Counted from the first letter of the stretch, positions 28,468 to 37,582 are shown. The stretch: DNA of 64,000 nt from Gammaproteobacteria bacterium (GCA_009840525.1 VXNP01000070.1:1-64000), one strand, 5' to 3'. Numbers and translations are program-made. Notes: generated by a model from the sequence alone, not told the origin.

Positions 28468-28856
28468 GGCGAGCTCTCCCGTTCGCCGGGTGCGCCCGCC
28501 ACACTTGGAAGCCGGGGGACCACGAAGAGACCATCCCGCCAGTCTGGAGCGATGCGTTCGAGCGGCCGCTCGAGCGGATCCGGCGTCGCCGCACCCTCGC
28601 CCGCTCGAGGGACACCCTCGTCCGAGGCTTCCCCGAACGGTCGCGCAGAGCCCTCGCCCTGCGGGACGCCGGATGTCGGAGCAGGCTCCGGCGCGACCCC
28701 GCCCAACACCGCCATGTGCTCCAGGATCGAGCTCATGTCGCGCGCCATGCGTTTCGCCTCCCCTTGTTCGAGACGGACGCGGGCGAGCGTGGCAATGCGC
28801 TGAATCTCCTCAATGGTTACGGTCACGCCCGGCTCCGGCTCATACGATTTGTTCAC
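28464..28856 (-). CDS. gatC: Aspartyl/glutamyl-tRNA amidotransferase subunit C, with linker insertion
   Basis: Small subunit that clamps GatA to GatB. The N-terminal part (residues 12-55: [18 protein letters not shown] then [12 protein letters not shown]) and the C-terminal [13 protein letters not shown] match GatC. Between them lies a Pro/Gly/Glu-rich stretch (about 56-100), making the protein 130 residues instead of the usual 95 or so. Start overlaps the pcrA stop by 4 nt. Confidence 0.93.
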   Translation of the reverse strand: MNKSYEPEPGVTVTIEEIQRIATLARVRLEQGEAKRMARDMSSILEHMAVLGGVAPEPAPTSGVPQGEGSARPFGEASDEGVPRAGEGAATPDPLERPLERIAPDWRDGLFVVPRLPSVAGAPGERESSP

Positions 28857-31123
28857 TCGAACGCCCTCTCGAGACCTGCGAAGCGCGCTACCAGCTTCTT
28901 CCTCCCCACGTCATCGAAATCCACCGTCACCCTGAGATCCGGACCGAACCCCGAGATATCCAGGATCGATCCGAAGCCGAAGGTCCCGTGAACCACGCGT
29001 TCACCTTGCCGGTAGCTGGGAGCGTCCTGGTTCAGATCATCGTATCGGGCCGGATCCGGGTCCGCATAGGTCCGGCTCCGGTCCAGGGACCGGCCCGCAT
29101 GCCTGCGCTCCCGGTCCGCGCCTCTCCCGCGATACCGGCGGCGAAACAGCTGCAGCCGCGACGAGCGCCGGTATTCCACCAGCGTGTCGGGAATCGTGCC
29201 GAGAAACGACGAGGGCCTCGATGTCATGCCCTCGCCAGCTCGCCATCTTCGCTCCGCGTAGCTGAGATAGAGCTTCTCCTCGGCCCTCGTGATCCCCACA
29301 TAGAAGAGCCTCCGTTCTTCCTCCAGTTCCTCGGGCAGTTCCAGCGCTCGCGACAGCGGGAACAGCCCCTCCTCCATCCCGGCGAGAAAGACGCACGGGA
29401 ACTCGAGCCCCTTCGCGCTGTGGAGGGTCATGAGGGTGACCGCGTCGGCCCCACTGTCGTGTGTGTCGATGCCTGTGACCAGCGCCGTGTGCTGAAGGAA
29501 CAGATCGAGCTCGCTGGCCTCCGCGATCTCCTCCTCTTCGCCCAGATCATGCTCCGAGGGGTCGAAGCGAAAGGCGGCGGCGATCAACTCCGTCACGTTC
29601 GCGGCCCTGTCCTCGCCCTCCGGCCCCTCTTCGCGCAGCCGCTCCCGCAGAGTCAGCCCGCTGACTACCGCTTCCGTGACCTCTCCCGCATTGCGTTCCC
29701 GGGCGAGGGAGCGCCAGTTGCCGATCATGCGCGCGAAGCGCCTGAGCGCGCGCGCGGTGGACGGCCGTATGCCCGCGGCCGTATGGGCCTCCGCGGCAGC
29801 ATCGAGCAGCGACACCCCGCGTTCTCGCGCCCAGGACGTCAACCGGCTGCGCGACACCGTGCCGATGCCCCGTTTCGGATAGTTGACGACGCGGATGAAG
29901 GCTTCTTCATCCCGGGGATTCGAGATGAGCCGCAGGTAGGCCAGCACGTCGCGGATCTCGCGCCTCTCGTAGAAGCGCACCCCTCCAACGATCTGGTAGG
30001 GGATGAAGCGCCGCATCAACTCCTCCTCGAGCGCGCGCGACTGGGCGTTGGTGCGATAGAGGACGGCGAAACTCCCGTACGGCCATCCGTTGGCCTGCCT
30101 GAGCGACTCGGCCTCATCGGCGATGCAGCGAGCCTCGTCGGCCTCGGTCGCGGTGTGCAGAACGCTGAGCAGTTCGCCGTCCTGACGGTGCGTATGCAGC
30201 GTCTTTGTCTTGCGGGCAACGTTGTGCGAGATCGCGGCATTGGCCGCGTGGAGGACGTGTCCGGTGGACCGGTAGTTGCGCTCCAGCCGGACGACGCGGG
30301 CGCCGGGGAAGACCGACTCGAACTGGAGGATGTTGCGGATGTCGGCCCCCCGCCATCCATAGATGCTCTGATCGTCGTCGCCCACCACCATGAGGTTGCC
30401 GTGCGCACGCGCCAACAGGTCGAGCAGCCGGAACTGGGCATGGTTGGTGTCCTGGTATTCGTCCACCAGCAGGAAGGCGAATCGGTCGGAGTAGCGGTAC
30501 AGGACGTCGGGAAAGGTCTCCAGCAGCTCCACCGGCTGCATCAGCAGATCGTCGAAGTCGAAGGCGTTCTGGCGGGCCAGCGCGGCCTGATACTCGGGGT
30601 ACACGAGCGCCGCGGCTGCCGCCAGTGGGTCGGCACCGTCCGCGTTCTCCTCATGAAACCGCTGCGGGCCGATGAGCACGTTCTTGGCGGAGCTGATGAC
30701 GCCCTGCACCGATCGCGGATTCCATCGCTCGGGATTGACGCGGACCGCCTTCTGGGCCCGCTTCACCTGGTTCAGGCTCTGCTCGGCATCGAAAATGGTG
30801 AACGGGGCCACGCGCCCGACTTCGCCCGCGTGGATTCGCAGAAGACGCGCGCCCAGGGCGTGAAAGGTGCCGAGCCACATCCCACGCGGCTCCTCCCCCA
30901 GATAGTTGGCGACGCGCTCCCGCATCTCCCCCGCCGCCTTGTTGGTGAAGGTGACGGCGAGGATGCGATGCGGCGGAACGCCGTGCTCGCGCACCAGGTT
31001 GGCGATCCGGCAGGTAAGTGCCCGGGTCTTACCGGTTCCCGCGCCGGCGAGCACCAGCAGAGGCCCCTCGAAGTGGAGCACGGCGGCTCGCTGCTCGGGG
31101 TTCAGCCCCTCCAGGTGATCCAC
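28853..31123 (-). CDS. pcrA: ATP-dependent DNA helicase, UvrD/PcrA type
   Basis: Superfamily 1A 3'-5' helicase for repair and replication restart. The 756-residue protein begins LNPEQRAAVLHFEGPLLVLA, with Walker A AGAGTGKT at residues 26-33, DEYQDTN (motif II), GDDDQSIYGWRGA (motif III), YRTNAQSRALE (IV), TLHSAKGLEFPCVFL (V) and YVGITRAEEKLYLSY (VI). The C-terminal tail ends with a Tudor-like module (VVHGTFGFGSILDISG) that in PcrA/UvrD binds RNA polymerase. The gene starts 4 nt after the histidine kinase gene. Confidence 0.96.
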   Translation of the reverse strand: MDHLEGLNPEQRAAVLHFEGPLLVLAGAGTGKTRALTCRIANLVREHGVPPHRILAVTFTNKAAGEMRERVANYLGEEPRGMWLGTFHALGARLLRIHAGEVGRVAPFTIFDAEQSLNQVKRAQKAVRVNPERWNPRSVQGVISSAKNVLIGPQRFHEENADGADPLAAAAALVYPEYQAALARQNAFDFDDLLMQPVELLETFPDVLYRYSDRFAFLLVDEYQDTNHAQFRLLDLLARAHGNLMVVGDDDQSIYGWRGADIRNILQFESVFPGARVVRLERNYRSTGHVLHAANAAISHNVARKTKTLHTHRQDGELLSVLHTATEADEARCIADEAESLRQANGWPYGSFAVLYRTNAQSRALEEELMRRFIPYQIVGGVRFYERREIRDVLAYLRLISNPRDEEAFIRVVNYPKRGIGTVSRSRLTSWARERGVSLLDAAAEAHTAAGIRPSTARALRRFARMIGNWRSLARERNAGEVTEAVVSGLTLRERLREEGPEGEDRAANVTELIAAAFRFDPSEHDLGEEEEIAEASELDLFLQHTALVTGIDTHDSGADAVTLMTLHSAKGLEFPCVFLAGMEEGLFPLSRALELPEELEEERRLFYVGITRAEEKLYLSYAERRWRAGEGMTSRPSSFLGTIPDTLVEYRRSSRLQLFRRRYRGRGADRERRHAGRSLDRSRTYADPDPARYDDLNQDAPSYRQGERVVHGTFGFGSILDISGFGPDLRVTVDFDDVGRKKLVARFAGLERAFE

Positions 31124-31127
31124 CGGA

Positions 31128-32306
31128 TCAGCCCTCGGACGGGAGTCGTATGTTGAAGGTCGCGCCGGGCTCCCACTCGGACACCAGTTCGAGCTTCCCG
31201 CGGTGCACGCCCTGCACGATGCGGCGCGCCAGCGTGAGCCCTACGCCCCAGCCGCTCGCCTTGGTGGTAACCCCGGGTTCGAAGATGTCATCGCGCACGG
31301 CGGGATCGATTCCGGGACCGGTATCCGCGATGCGCACATCCACCCATCCCGCACCCGACCCGGAGCATGTGATCGAGATCCGGCCGCCGCGCCCGGCCAG
31401 AGCGTCGAGCGAATTCTTGAGCACGTTCTCGAAAGCCCAGCTGAGCAGGACATGGTGTCCTCTGACGGCGGGCAGATCGGAGGGAACTTCCATCACCAGT
31501 TCCACTTCCGACGCCAGGCTGGGGAGGCGGGAACGGAAGTAGCCCTCCAGTTCCTCCAGCACACGGGTCAGGTCGACCTGCCCGAGGGCAGGCTCCCGGC
31601 CGATCAGCTCGAATCGGCGGGTAACGCGTTCGAGGCGCTCGACATCATCGTCGAGCTCGTGCAGAATCTCTCCCTCGGACAGCTCTCCGGGCCGCTCGGG
31701 CGCGGGCAGCTTGAGTACTTCGACCCAGCCGTGCAGCGAAGAGATCGGTGTACCCAACTGGTGTGCGAGCTCGCGGGCCATCACCGTCCAGGCGCGTTCT
31801 CCAGCCACTCTGCGCTGGTATCGCACCAGTCCCGCCAGCATGAGCACGACCAGCGCCAGCCCCCCTGCCTGAAGCCATGGGATCCAGCGCAGGCGCGTCA
31901 GAATCGGGGGTGGGCCGTAGTGGATGAGCTGGACTTCGGGATCTCCGACCGGGGGATTGCGCTGATCCAGGGTGTTGATGTAGCCGCGCACACGCTCCTG
32001 CCCCTGCGCCGAGCCGAGATCCACGTCGAAGGGGAGGTTCTCGACGGCCAGCACGGTGTCGCCGGGTCCGGTCATCACGAACGGCACGCCCGACTCGGTG
32101 ATCAGCAGTTGAAGCCCCCTGAGTGCCTGGATGGAACTGCCTTCCTCGGGGTCGGTCAGACCTTCCATGACCTCGGCATAGATGCGCGTGAAGATCTCGC
32201 TGTCGGCCCGCAGCGCGCGCACGATCTGCTGTGTGTAGAGCAGGTACCATCCGGCCAGCGCCACGAAGAGCGCCGCGAGCCCGACGTACCAGCGCTTCGG
32301 CGACAC
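31128..32306 (-). CDS. Sensor histidine kinase with HQLGTP H-box
   Basis: Membrane kinase of 392 residues: TM1 about 7-24, a periplasmic region of about 115 residues, TM2 about 143-162, no clear HAMP, then a dimerisation domain with MARELAHQLGTPISSL (phospho-acceptor His182). The HATPase_c domain has ENVLKNSLDAL (N-box), RIADTGPGID (G1) and GWGVGLTLARRIV (G2). The HQLGTP variant instead of HELRNP/HEIRNP is known from a Bacteroidetes-type kinase group. No response regulator is adjacent; the NtrC-type regulator at 46.7-48.1 kb is a conceivable but unproven partner. Confidence 0.9.
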   Translation of the reverse strand: MSPKRWYVGLAALFVALAGWYLLYTQQIVRALRADSEIFTRIYAEVMEGLTDPEEGSSIQALRGLQLLITESGVPFVMTGPGDTVLAVENLPFDVDLGSAQGQERVRGYINTLDQRNPPVGDPEVQLIHYGPPPILTRLRWIPWLQAGGLALVVLMLAGLVRYQRRVAGERAWTVMARELAHQLGTPISSLHGWVEVLKLPAPERPGELSEGEILHELDDDVERLERVTRRFELIGREPALGQVDLTRVLEELEGYFRSRLPSLASEVELVMEVPSDLPAVRGHHVLLSWAFENVLKNSLDALAGRGGRISITCSGSGAGWVDVRIADTGPGIDPAVRDDIFEPGVTTKASGWGVGLTLARRIVQGVHRGKLELVSEWEPGATFNIRLPSEG

Positions 32307-32321
32307 TCGCCCGTCGGCTCC

Positions 32322-33599
32322 TCAGGGCAGCAGGCGACCGGCCCCGAGTCGCTCGGCCAGCGGCTCCGGCAGGGTCACGCTGCCGTCCTCTTCCTGTCCG
32401 GTCTCCAGCAGGGCCACCAGCAGCCGCGGCAGAGCGAGCGCCGAACCGTTCAACGTGTGCACGAACTCCGGCTTGCGGCCGGGATGGGGCCGATACCGCA
32501 GGTTCGCGCGCCGCGCCTGGTAGTCGGTGGTGGTGCTGACGCTCGACACTTCCAGCCAGCGTCGCACGCCCGGGGCCCAGACCTCCAGGTCGTAGGTCAT
32601 GGCCGACCAGAAGCCCAGATCGCCCGTGGCCAGGCTGAGGACGCGATAGGGAAGCCCAAGACGCCGGAGAATCACCTCCGCTTCCGCAGTCATCTCCTCG
32701 AGTGCCTCCCGGCTGCGCTCGGGGGTCTCATAGCGGACGAGTTCCACCTTGTCGAACTGGTGTACGCGCAGAAGGCCGCGCGTGTCCGCGCCTGCCGCGC
32801 CGGCCTCGCGCCGGAAGCAGGGCGAGTAGGCGGTGTAGCGAAGTGGAAGCTCGTCCCCGGAGAGGATCTCGCCCCGGTGGAGGTTGGTGAGCGGCACTTC
32901 GGACGTGGGGATGAGCCAGAGATCATCCAGGGTCGTGACGTATGCATCCTCTTCGAACTTCGGGAGATGGCCGGTCGCCGTAAGGCTCTCGCGCGTGACC
33001 ATGTAAGGGACACGCACCTCCGTGTAGCCGTGCTCGCGGACATGCAGATCGAGCATGTAGCCGATCAGCTCCCGCTGCAGGCGGGCACCCCGGCCCGTGA
33101 GAACCGGGAATCCCGAACCCGAGATCCTTGCCCCGCGCGCGAGGTCGAGGAGCCCCAGCCCCTCCCCCAGCTCCCAGTGTGGCCTGGGCTCGAAACCGAA
33201 GTTGCGCTTCGTCCCCCATTTGCGCACAAGCGCGTTGGCTTCCTCCCCTCCATCCGGCACTTCCGGCAGCGGCAGGTTGGGCATCTCCAGCAGGGTATCG
33301 CGGATGTGCGCTTCCGCATCCTGCACCACTTCGCCCAGCGCGTCGATGCGGCCGCCCACCTTGCGCATTTCGTCGATCAGCCCGTCCGCCGATTCGCCCT
33401 TCCGCTTCAGTTCCCCGATGCGGCGGGAAACGGTGTTTCGGTGCGCCCTGAGCTCATCGGCTTCTCCGATCGACGACCGGCGCCGCTCGTCGAGCGCGAG
33501 CAAGCGTTCGACCAGGGCGACCCCGCCGGCGATGCCGCGCCGCGCCATTCCGGCACGAACCAGATCCGGTTGCGCCCGAATCATCCGCAGGTCGAGCAT
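32322..33599 (-). CDS. serS: Serine--tRNA ligase
   Basis: Class II synthetase of 425 residues. The N-terminal MLDLRMIRAQPDLVRAGMARRG begins the tRNA-binding coiled-coil arm (to about residue 105). The catalytic domain shows motif 2 (FRREAGAAGADTRGLLRVHQF) and motif 3 (LNGSALALPRLLVALLE). ATG 33599 is chosen because it begins exactly at the conserved start; the frame extends 39 codons upstream with no similarity. It follows the small lipoprotein gene by 34 nt. Confidence 0.97.
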   Translation of the reverse strand: MLDLRMIRAQPDLVRAGMARRGIAGGVALVERLLALDERRRSSIGEADELRAHRNTVSRRIGELKRKGESADGLIDEMRKVGGRIDALGEVVQDAEAHIRDTLLEMPNLPLPEVPDGGEEANALVRKWGTKRNFGFEPRPHWELGEGLGLLDLARGARISGSGFPVLTGRGARLQRELIGYMLDLHVREHGYTEVRVPYMVTRESLTATGHLPKFEEDAYVTTLDDLWLIPTSEVPLTNLHRGEILSGDELPLRYTAYSPCFRREAGAAGADTRGLLRVHQFDKVELVRYETPERSREALEEMTAEAEVILRRLGLPYRVLSLATGDLGFWSAMTYDLEVWAPGVRRWLEVSSVSTTTDYQARRANLRYRPHPGRKPEFVHTLNGSALALPRLLVALLETGQEEDGSVTLPEPLAERLGAGRLLP

Positions 33600-33633
33600 G
33601 GCCTGGCAGTCGGAGAGAGAGGAAAGAAGGGGT

Positions 33634-34194
33634 TCAGGGGAAGATGTCCGGCTGCATCTTGCGGCTGTTGCAGATCCCGTTGGTGTCGAACACGAAGACC
33701 ACGGTGCGTTCAACACGGTCTACGTCCAGGGGAACCATCTTCGCGTAGTGGTTGCAGAGCTGCCCGTAGTTGGAGCGCAAGCGCCGCGTGCGCACCACGT
33801 AGAGGCTCCCGAGGTTCACCGGTACCGCCTGGTCCTCGATGTACACGTCATCGTCCTCGGGGGCTTCCTCGATGTCGTCGAAGTTCTCGTCGGGCAGCTC
33901 CACCAGCGCCGCATCCGAGTCGATGCCGAAGAATCCGGGGGTCAGGAAGACGGCCCTGCCGCCTTCGACGTCCACGGCCAGGTCCCAGGCTAAGGTGGTG
34001 GCGGGGGCTTCGATGCGAACCGCGTGCCGGGCACCGAAGTCAAAGCCTGTCTCGACGTTGGGCTCGGGACGGGAGATCGCGTACAGGCGCACCGTATCGG
34101 CGGAGGCGATCCACTCGAGCGCGAAAGGATCTCGTCCGCACGCAGCGGTGGCAATCAGCGAAGGGAGAAGTAGGATGATCCCGAGCGAACGCAT
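33634..34194 (-). CDS. Putative lipoprotein, unknown function
   Basis: A 186-residue secreted protein. The N-terminus (MRSLGIILLLPSLIATAACG) is a signal with Cys19 as the likely lipidation site. The mature part is beta-rich, with a very acidic central patch (DENFDDIEEAPEDDDVYIED, about residues 102-121) and two late Cys (in QLCNHYA and NGICNSR) that might form a disulphide. No known domain recognised. It is the first gene after a good promoter and precedes serS. Confidence 0.75.
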   Translation of the reverse strand: MRSLGIILLLPSLIATAACGRDPFALEWIASADTVRLYAISRPEPNVETGFDFGARHAVRIEAPATTLAWDLAVDVEGGRAVFLTPGFFGIDSDAALVELPDENFDDIEEAPEDDDVYIEDQAVPVNLGSLYVVRTRRLRSNYGQLCNHYAKMVPLDVDRVERTVVFVFDTNGICNSRKMQPDIFP

Positions 34195-34262
34195 GACGAC
34201 TGTTTGGCAACGGAGGAGGGGCTGGCTCCGGCGAGCCGAAAGCCTGCTCGCGGAGCGCGCAA

Positions 34263-34291
34263 AGACTACCCCGACGGCTCCGGCGGGTCAA
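34263..34291 (-). promoter_or_regulatory. Promoter of the lipoprotein-serS-pcrA-gatCAB operon
   Basis: Minus-strand -35 TTGACC (34286-34291) and -10 TAGTCT (34263-34268), 17-nt spacer; start near 34256, about 62 nt before the lipoprotein ATG at 34194. It stands back-to-back with the plus-strand promoter at 34312-34340, with only 20 nt between the two -35 boxes. Confidence 0.6.
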
Positions 34292-34311
34292 CCCCGGAGC
34301 GGTGAATTCCG

Positions 34312-34340
34312 TTGATTTTACACTGTGCCGCGGGTAAGTT
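34312..34340 (+). promoter_or_regulatory. Promoter of the sugar-nucleotide gene cluster
   Basis: Plus-strand -35 TTGATT (34312-34317) and -10 TAAGTT (34335-34340), 17-nt spacer. The predicted start near 34347 lies downstream of two in-frame GTG codons (34325 and 34346), which helps place the real start of the next gene at TTG 34376. Confidence 0.5.
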
Positions 34341-34375
34341 TCCGCGTGCATTCCGACCCGCATCAGCGAGCGGCG

Positions 34376-35452
34376 TTGACCCCCGCCGACCCCCACCTCC
34401 GGGTCGTCATCCTCGCGGGTGGCGCCGGTTCCCGGTTCTGGCCCGCCAGCACGCCCGCTCGCCCCAAGCAGCTCCTTCCCCTGGTCTCGAGCCGCCCCCT
34501 CGTAGCCGACACGGTCCTGCGCGCGCTGGAGCTGGTCCCGGCCCGCCGGTTGCGGATCGTCGCGGGACGGCACCTGGAGTCACCGCTGACTTCCGCGCTG
34601 CCGGAGTTGCCTCCCGGTTGCTTCCTCTGGGAATCGCGGCCGCGCAGCACGGCACCGGCGCTCACCTGGGCGACCTGGCGTGCCTGGCGAAGCGATCCGA
34701 ACGCGGTGATCGTTTCCCTCCATTCGGACCATGTCATACGTCCCGCCGCCGCGTTCCGTTCGCTGGTTGCGCGCGCGGTGCGGATTGCGGCCCGAGACGA
34801 TGTCCTGCTCACCGTCGGGGCCCGGCCGGATCGCCCCGACACCGGCTACGGATACCTGCAACCCGGCGACGCCCTGGACGAGCCCGCCCGCGACGGGGCG
34901 AACGAGCCTCCCCGGCGTGTGCTGCGCTTTCACGAGAAACCCGACGCCGGGCGGGCCGCCGAGTACATTCGCCGGGGGTTCCTGTGGAACACGGGTATCT
35001 TCGTCTGGCGGGCATCGGCGTTCCTGAAGGAACTTCGCGCGCACGCTCCCGCCATCGCCACCCTGCTTCCGCGACTCGAGGACGGCGACGTGAACGGCTT
35101 CTTCCGCCACGCGCCCACGGTCAGCGTCGACGAGGCCGTGCTGGAACGCAGCCGCTCGTGCGCCATGCTTCCGGCGTCCTTTGACTGGGATGATGTGGGC
35201 AGCTGGGAGGCGCTCGCCCGGACGCGGACGCCCGACCAGCGCGGGAACACCCGGTCCGGCGACGTCGTCTGCGTTGAGAGTGACGACAACATCGTGTACA
35301 GCGAAGGCGGGCGGGTGGTGCTGTTCGGCGTCCGCGAGACGGTCGTGGTCGTCGCGGGGGACGTGACGATGGTCACGACCCGCGAGCACGCCCGCGAACT
35401 CAAGCGCCTGGTGCAGCGGCTGCCCTCCTCGTCGCGCACCCAACGGACGTGA
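34376..35452 (+). CDS. manC: Mannose-1-phosphate guanylyltransferase
   Basis: Makes GDP-mannose from mannose-1-phosphate and GTP for glycan synthesis. The nucleotidyltransferase signature VVILAGGAGSRFWPAST then PKQLLPL is right at the N-terminus. LHSDHVI, FHEKPD, FLWNTGIFVW and FDWDDVGSWEAL follow, all typical of the GMP type. The product is about 358 residues from TTG 34376, chosen from the promoter position and a GAG motif 5 nt upstream; GTG 34346 or 34325 would lengthen it by 10 or 17 residues. No isomerase domain is fused. Overlaps the next gene by 4 nt. Confidence 0.9.
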   Translation: MTPADPHLRVVILAGGAGSRFWPASTPARPKQLLPLVSSRPLVADTVLRALELVPARRLRIVAGRHLESPLTSALPELPPGCFLWESRPRSTAPALTWATWRAWRSDPNAVIVSLHSDHVIRPAAAFRSLVARAVRIAARDDVLLTVGARPDRPDTGYGYLQPGDALDEPARDGANEPPRRVLRFHEKPDAGRAAEYIRRGFLWNTGIFVWRASAFLKELRAHAPAIATLLPRLEDGDVNGFFRHAPTVSVDEAVLERSRSCAMLPASFDWDDVGSWEALARTRTPDQRGNTRSGDVVCVESDDNIVYSEGGRVVLFGVRETVVVVAGDVTMVTTREHARELKRLVQRLPSSSRTQRT

Positions 35453-36741
35453 GCGCCCGTCTCTACCTGTTCGACGACGCCCGCGCCCGGCGCTGGGGAC
35501 CGTTTGCCCTGACACGTCCCGCAGCCGAACTGGTCCTTGGTGCGCTGCGGCTATGGGAGCGGGCAGCCCGTGCGTGGGGTGTGGAGTACGGTGGCCATCT
35601 TGCAGGTGACCGCCTCGCCGGTTTCCGCGAAGACGAAGCACCCCGGGCACTGGTGGCCTCCGACGTGGGGCGCGGCGTCCACCGCATCCTGGTGTCCAGC
35701 CGGGCCGTGGTGCGGAGGCAGCCGCCGGAACTGCCTCCTGTTCCCGCCGAACTGCGCATCGACGGCACGACGGTCGGGTGGAGCCTCCCTTCCGGTGCCC
35801 CGCTTCCCTACCCGCCTGACATCGCGGATCCCGCTGCCGCTCCCCGGATGAAGGCCGGGATCGAACTGGAAGGGTTCGTGCTGGAGCACGTCTGGGAGCT
35901 CGTGGCACGGGCCCCCGTGCAGCTCTGTGAAGACCTCGAGGCCGGGATGTTCACCCCTCTCGCGTCCACACCGTCGAGCGGGGCCGGGGGGCGGCGGGTC
36001 AGGGCGCGCGAGGGTGGCATGGCGATCCCACCCTCAGGGTCCTCCCTTCCCCCCGGCGTCCACCTTCTGGGAGACGGCCTCTTCACCCTCGGCCCCGGTG
36101 CCGCCGTCGAGCCGGGCGTGCTGCTGGACACCGGCCCGGGGCCTATCGTCCTCGGCGAGGGCGTGCGCGTGTGCGGACCGGCCCGCCTGGAGGGTCCGCT
36201 GTATGTGGGACCCGGCTCGATCGTCCTCGGTGGCAGGGTATGCGCTTCCTACGTGGGTCGGGCATGCAGAATCCGCGGCGACATCGAGAAGAGCGTCCTG
36301 CTCGGCTACGACAACAAGGCCCACGGCGGCTTCCTGGGCCGCTCGTACCTCGGTCGCTGGGTGAACCTGGGCGCGATGACCACGAACAGCGATCTTCGCA
36401 ACGACTATCGCGACGTGAAGGTCCGCACGGGCGAAGGCGCCGTGCCCTCCGGTCTGGCCAAGCTGGGCTGCCTTCTGGGCGACCACGTCAAGACCGGCAT
36501 TGGAACGCTCCTGAACACCGGCGCGGTCATCGGGGCAGGCTGCAACCTGTTCGGCGCGACCGCCCCGACGAGCTATCTCCCGCCCTTTCGATGGGGCGCG
36601 GCGCCCGAAGCGCCGCTCTTTGAGTTGAACCGCTTTCTGGACACGGCGGCGCGTGTCATGAGCCGCAGGGGCGTTCGGCTTGCGCCGGAGATGCGCGCCG
36701 TTCTCGAGCGTGCCTGGCTCAGCGTGGCCGGCCCCGACTAG
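35449..36741 (+). CDS. GlmU-like sugar nucleotidyltransferase/acyltransferase
   Basis: A 430-residue protein with a degenerate nucleotidyltransferase-like N-terminus (YLFDDARARRWGPFALTRPAAEL) and a C-terminal left-handed beta-helix of hexapeptide repeats from about residue 205. The repeats include GYDNKAHGGFLGRSYLGRWVNLGAMTTNSDLRNDY and HVKTGIGTLLNTGAVIGAGCN. This arrangement fits the alternative GlmU-type group described in Bacteroidetes and relatives (UDP-GlcNAc synthesis). There is no GGxGxR loop, so the uridylyl activity is uncertain. GTG start at 35449 overlaps the manC stop. Confidence 0.8.
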   Translation: MSARLYLFDDARARRWGPFALTRPAAELVLGALRLWERAARAWGVEYGGHLAGDRLAGFREDEAPRALVASDVGRGVHRILVSSRAVVRRQPPELPPVPAELRIDGTTVGWSLPSGAPLPYPPDIADPAAAPRMKAGIELEGFVLEHVWELVARAPVQLCEDLEAGMFTPLASTPSSGAGGRRVRAREGGMAIPPSGSSLPPGVHLLGDGLFTLGPGAAVEPGVLLDTGPGPIVLGEGVRVCGPARLEGPLYVGPGSIVLGGRVCASYVGRACRIRGDIEKSVLLGYDNKAHGGFLGRSYLGRWVNLGAMTTNSDLRNDYRDVKVRTGEGAVPSGLAKLGCLLGDHVKTGIGTLLNTGAVIGAGCNLFGATAPTSYLPPFRWGAAPEAPLFELNRFLDTAARVMSRRGVRLAPEMRAVLERAWLSVAGPD

Positions 36742-36760
36742 CCGAAGGCCCGGAACGGTC

Positions 36761-37582
36761 GTGCGGATCTGCGTGTTGGGCAGCGGGAGCAAAGGCAACT
36801 CGATTCTGGTCCGCTCCGGGCGGGCGGCCGTCCTGGTGGACGCCGGCTTCAGCGCGCGCGAGACCGAGCGCCGCCTTCGGCTGGTCGGAGCCGAGGCGGG
36901 TGAGCTCTCGGCCATCATCCTCACGCACGAACACGGAGATCACACCCGCGGCAGCGGGGTGCTGGCGCGACGTCACGGCATTCCCGTCTGCCTTACCGAG
37001 GCCACCCGCAAGGCGTGCGGCCGCCTGTTCCGCGGGTCGGAACAGGTTGTGGAGTACCGGCCCGGGCGAGCCTTCGGCATCGAGGATCTGCGTGTGGAAC
37101 CGTTCATGACCGTACACGACGCGGCCGATCCGGTGGCCATTGCCCTGGTCGATGTCGGATCGGGCGCCCGCGTCGGGCTCGCGACCGATCTGGGCCGGTC
37201 CACCGCGATCGTGCGCCACGCCCTTGCGGGTTGCGACTTCCTGGTCCTGGAAGCCAATCACGACGAGACGCTTCTCCACCAGAGTTCCTACCCCGCCACC
37301 GTCAAGTCGCGCATCGCATCCAGCCACGGACACCTGTCCAACCGCGCGGCCGCCCGTCTTGCCCTGGATCTCCTCCATCCCCGCCTCGCAGGCATACTGC
37401 TCGCCCACCTCTCTACGGAGTGCAACACACCCGAACTGGCGCGTGAAACCGTCTCTCGGGCACTGATCAGCGCGGGATACCGGGGGTTTCTGGGCGTTGC
37501 CCGGCAGGAGGAGCCTACGGAGATGCTGTGCGTCGACACCTTGCGCCGGGACCGCGGTCCCGAGCAGCTGTCGTTTCTCTGA
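36761..37582 (+). CDS. MBL-fold metallo-hydrolase, WalJ/YycJ-like
   Basis: A 273-residue metallo-beta-lactamase-fold hydrolase. The start MRICVLGSGSKGNS at GTG 36761 is the standard N-terminus of this group; upstream in-frame codons overlap the previous gene and are not conserved. The metal motif LTHEHGDHTRG is intact, followed by FMTVHDAADPVAIAL, the GLATDLG Asp and the LEANHDETLL motif. WalJ relatives act in cell-wall/DNA coordination or as exonucleases; the substrate here is unknown. Confidence 0.88.
   Translation: MRICVLGSGSKGNSILVRSGRAAVLVDAGFSARETERRLRLVGAEAGELSAIILTHEHGDHTRGSGVLARRHGIPVCLTEATRKACGRLFRGSEQVVEYRPGRAFGIEDLRVEPFMTVHDAADPVAIALVDVGSGARVGLATDLGRSTAIVRHALAGCDFLVLEANHDETLLHQSSYPATVKSRIASSHGHLSNRAAARLALDLLHPRLAGILLAHLSTECNTPELARETVSRALISAGYRGFLGVARQEEPTEMLCVDTLRRDRGPEQLSFL

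Noticed and set aside
27908-31156. Very long plus-strand open frame (over 1000 codons) opposite gatA, gatC and pcrA
   Set aside because: Its translation is Arg/Pro/His-rich with no family features, and it lies exactly antisense to three clear genes. Long antisense frames are expected at this G+C content.
31203-34178. Plus-strand open frame of about 990 codons opposite the kinase, serS and lipoprotein genes
   Set aside because: Same reason: antisense shadow of genes with unmistakable motifs, without its own ribosome-binding site or domain.
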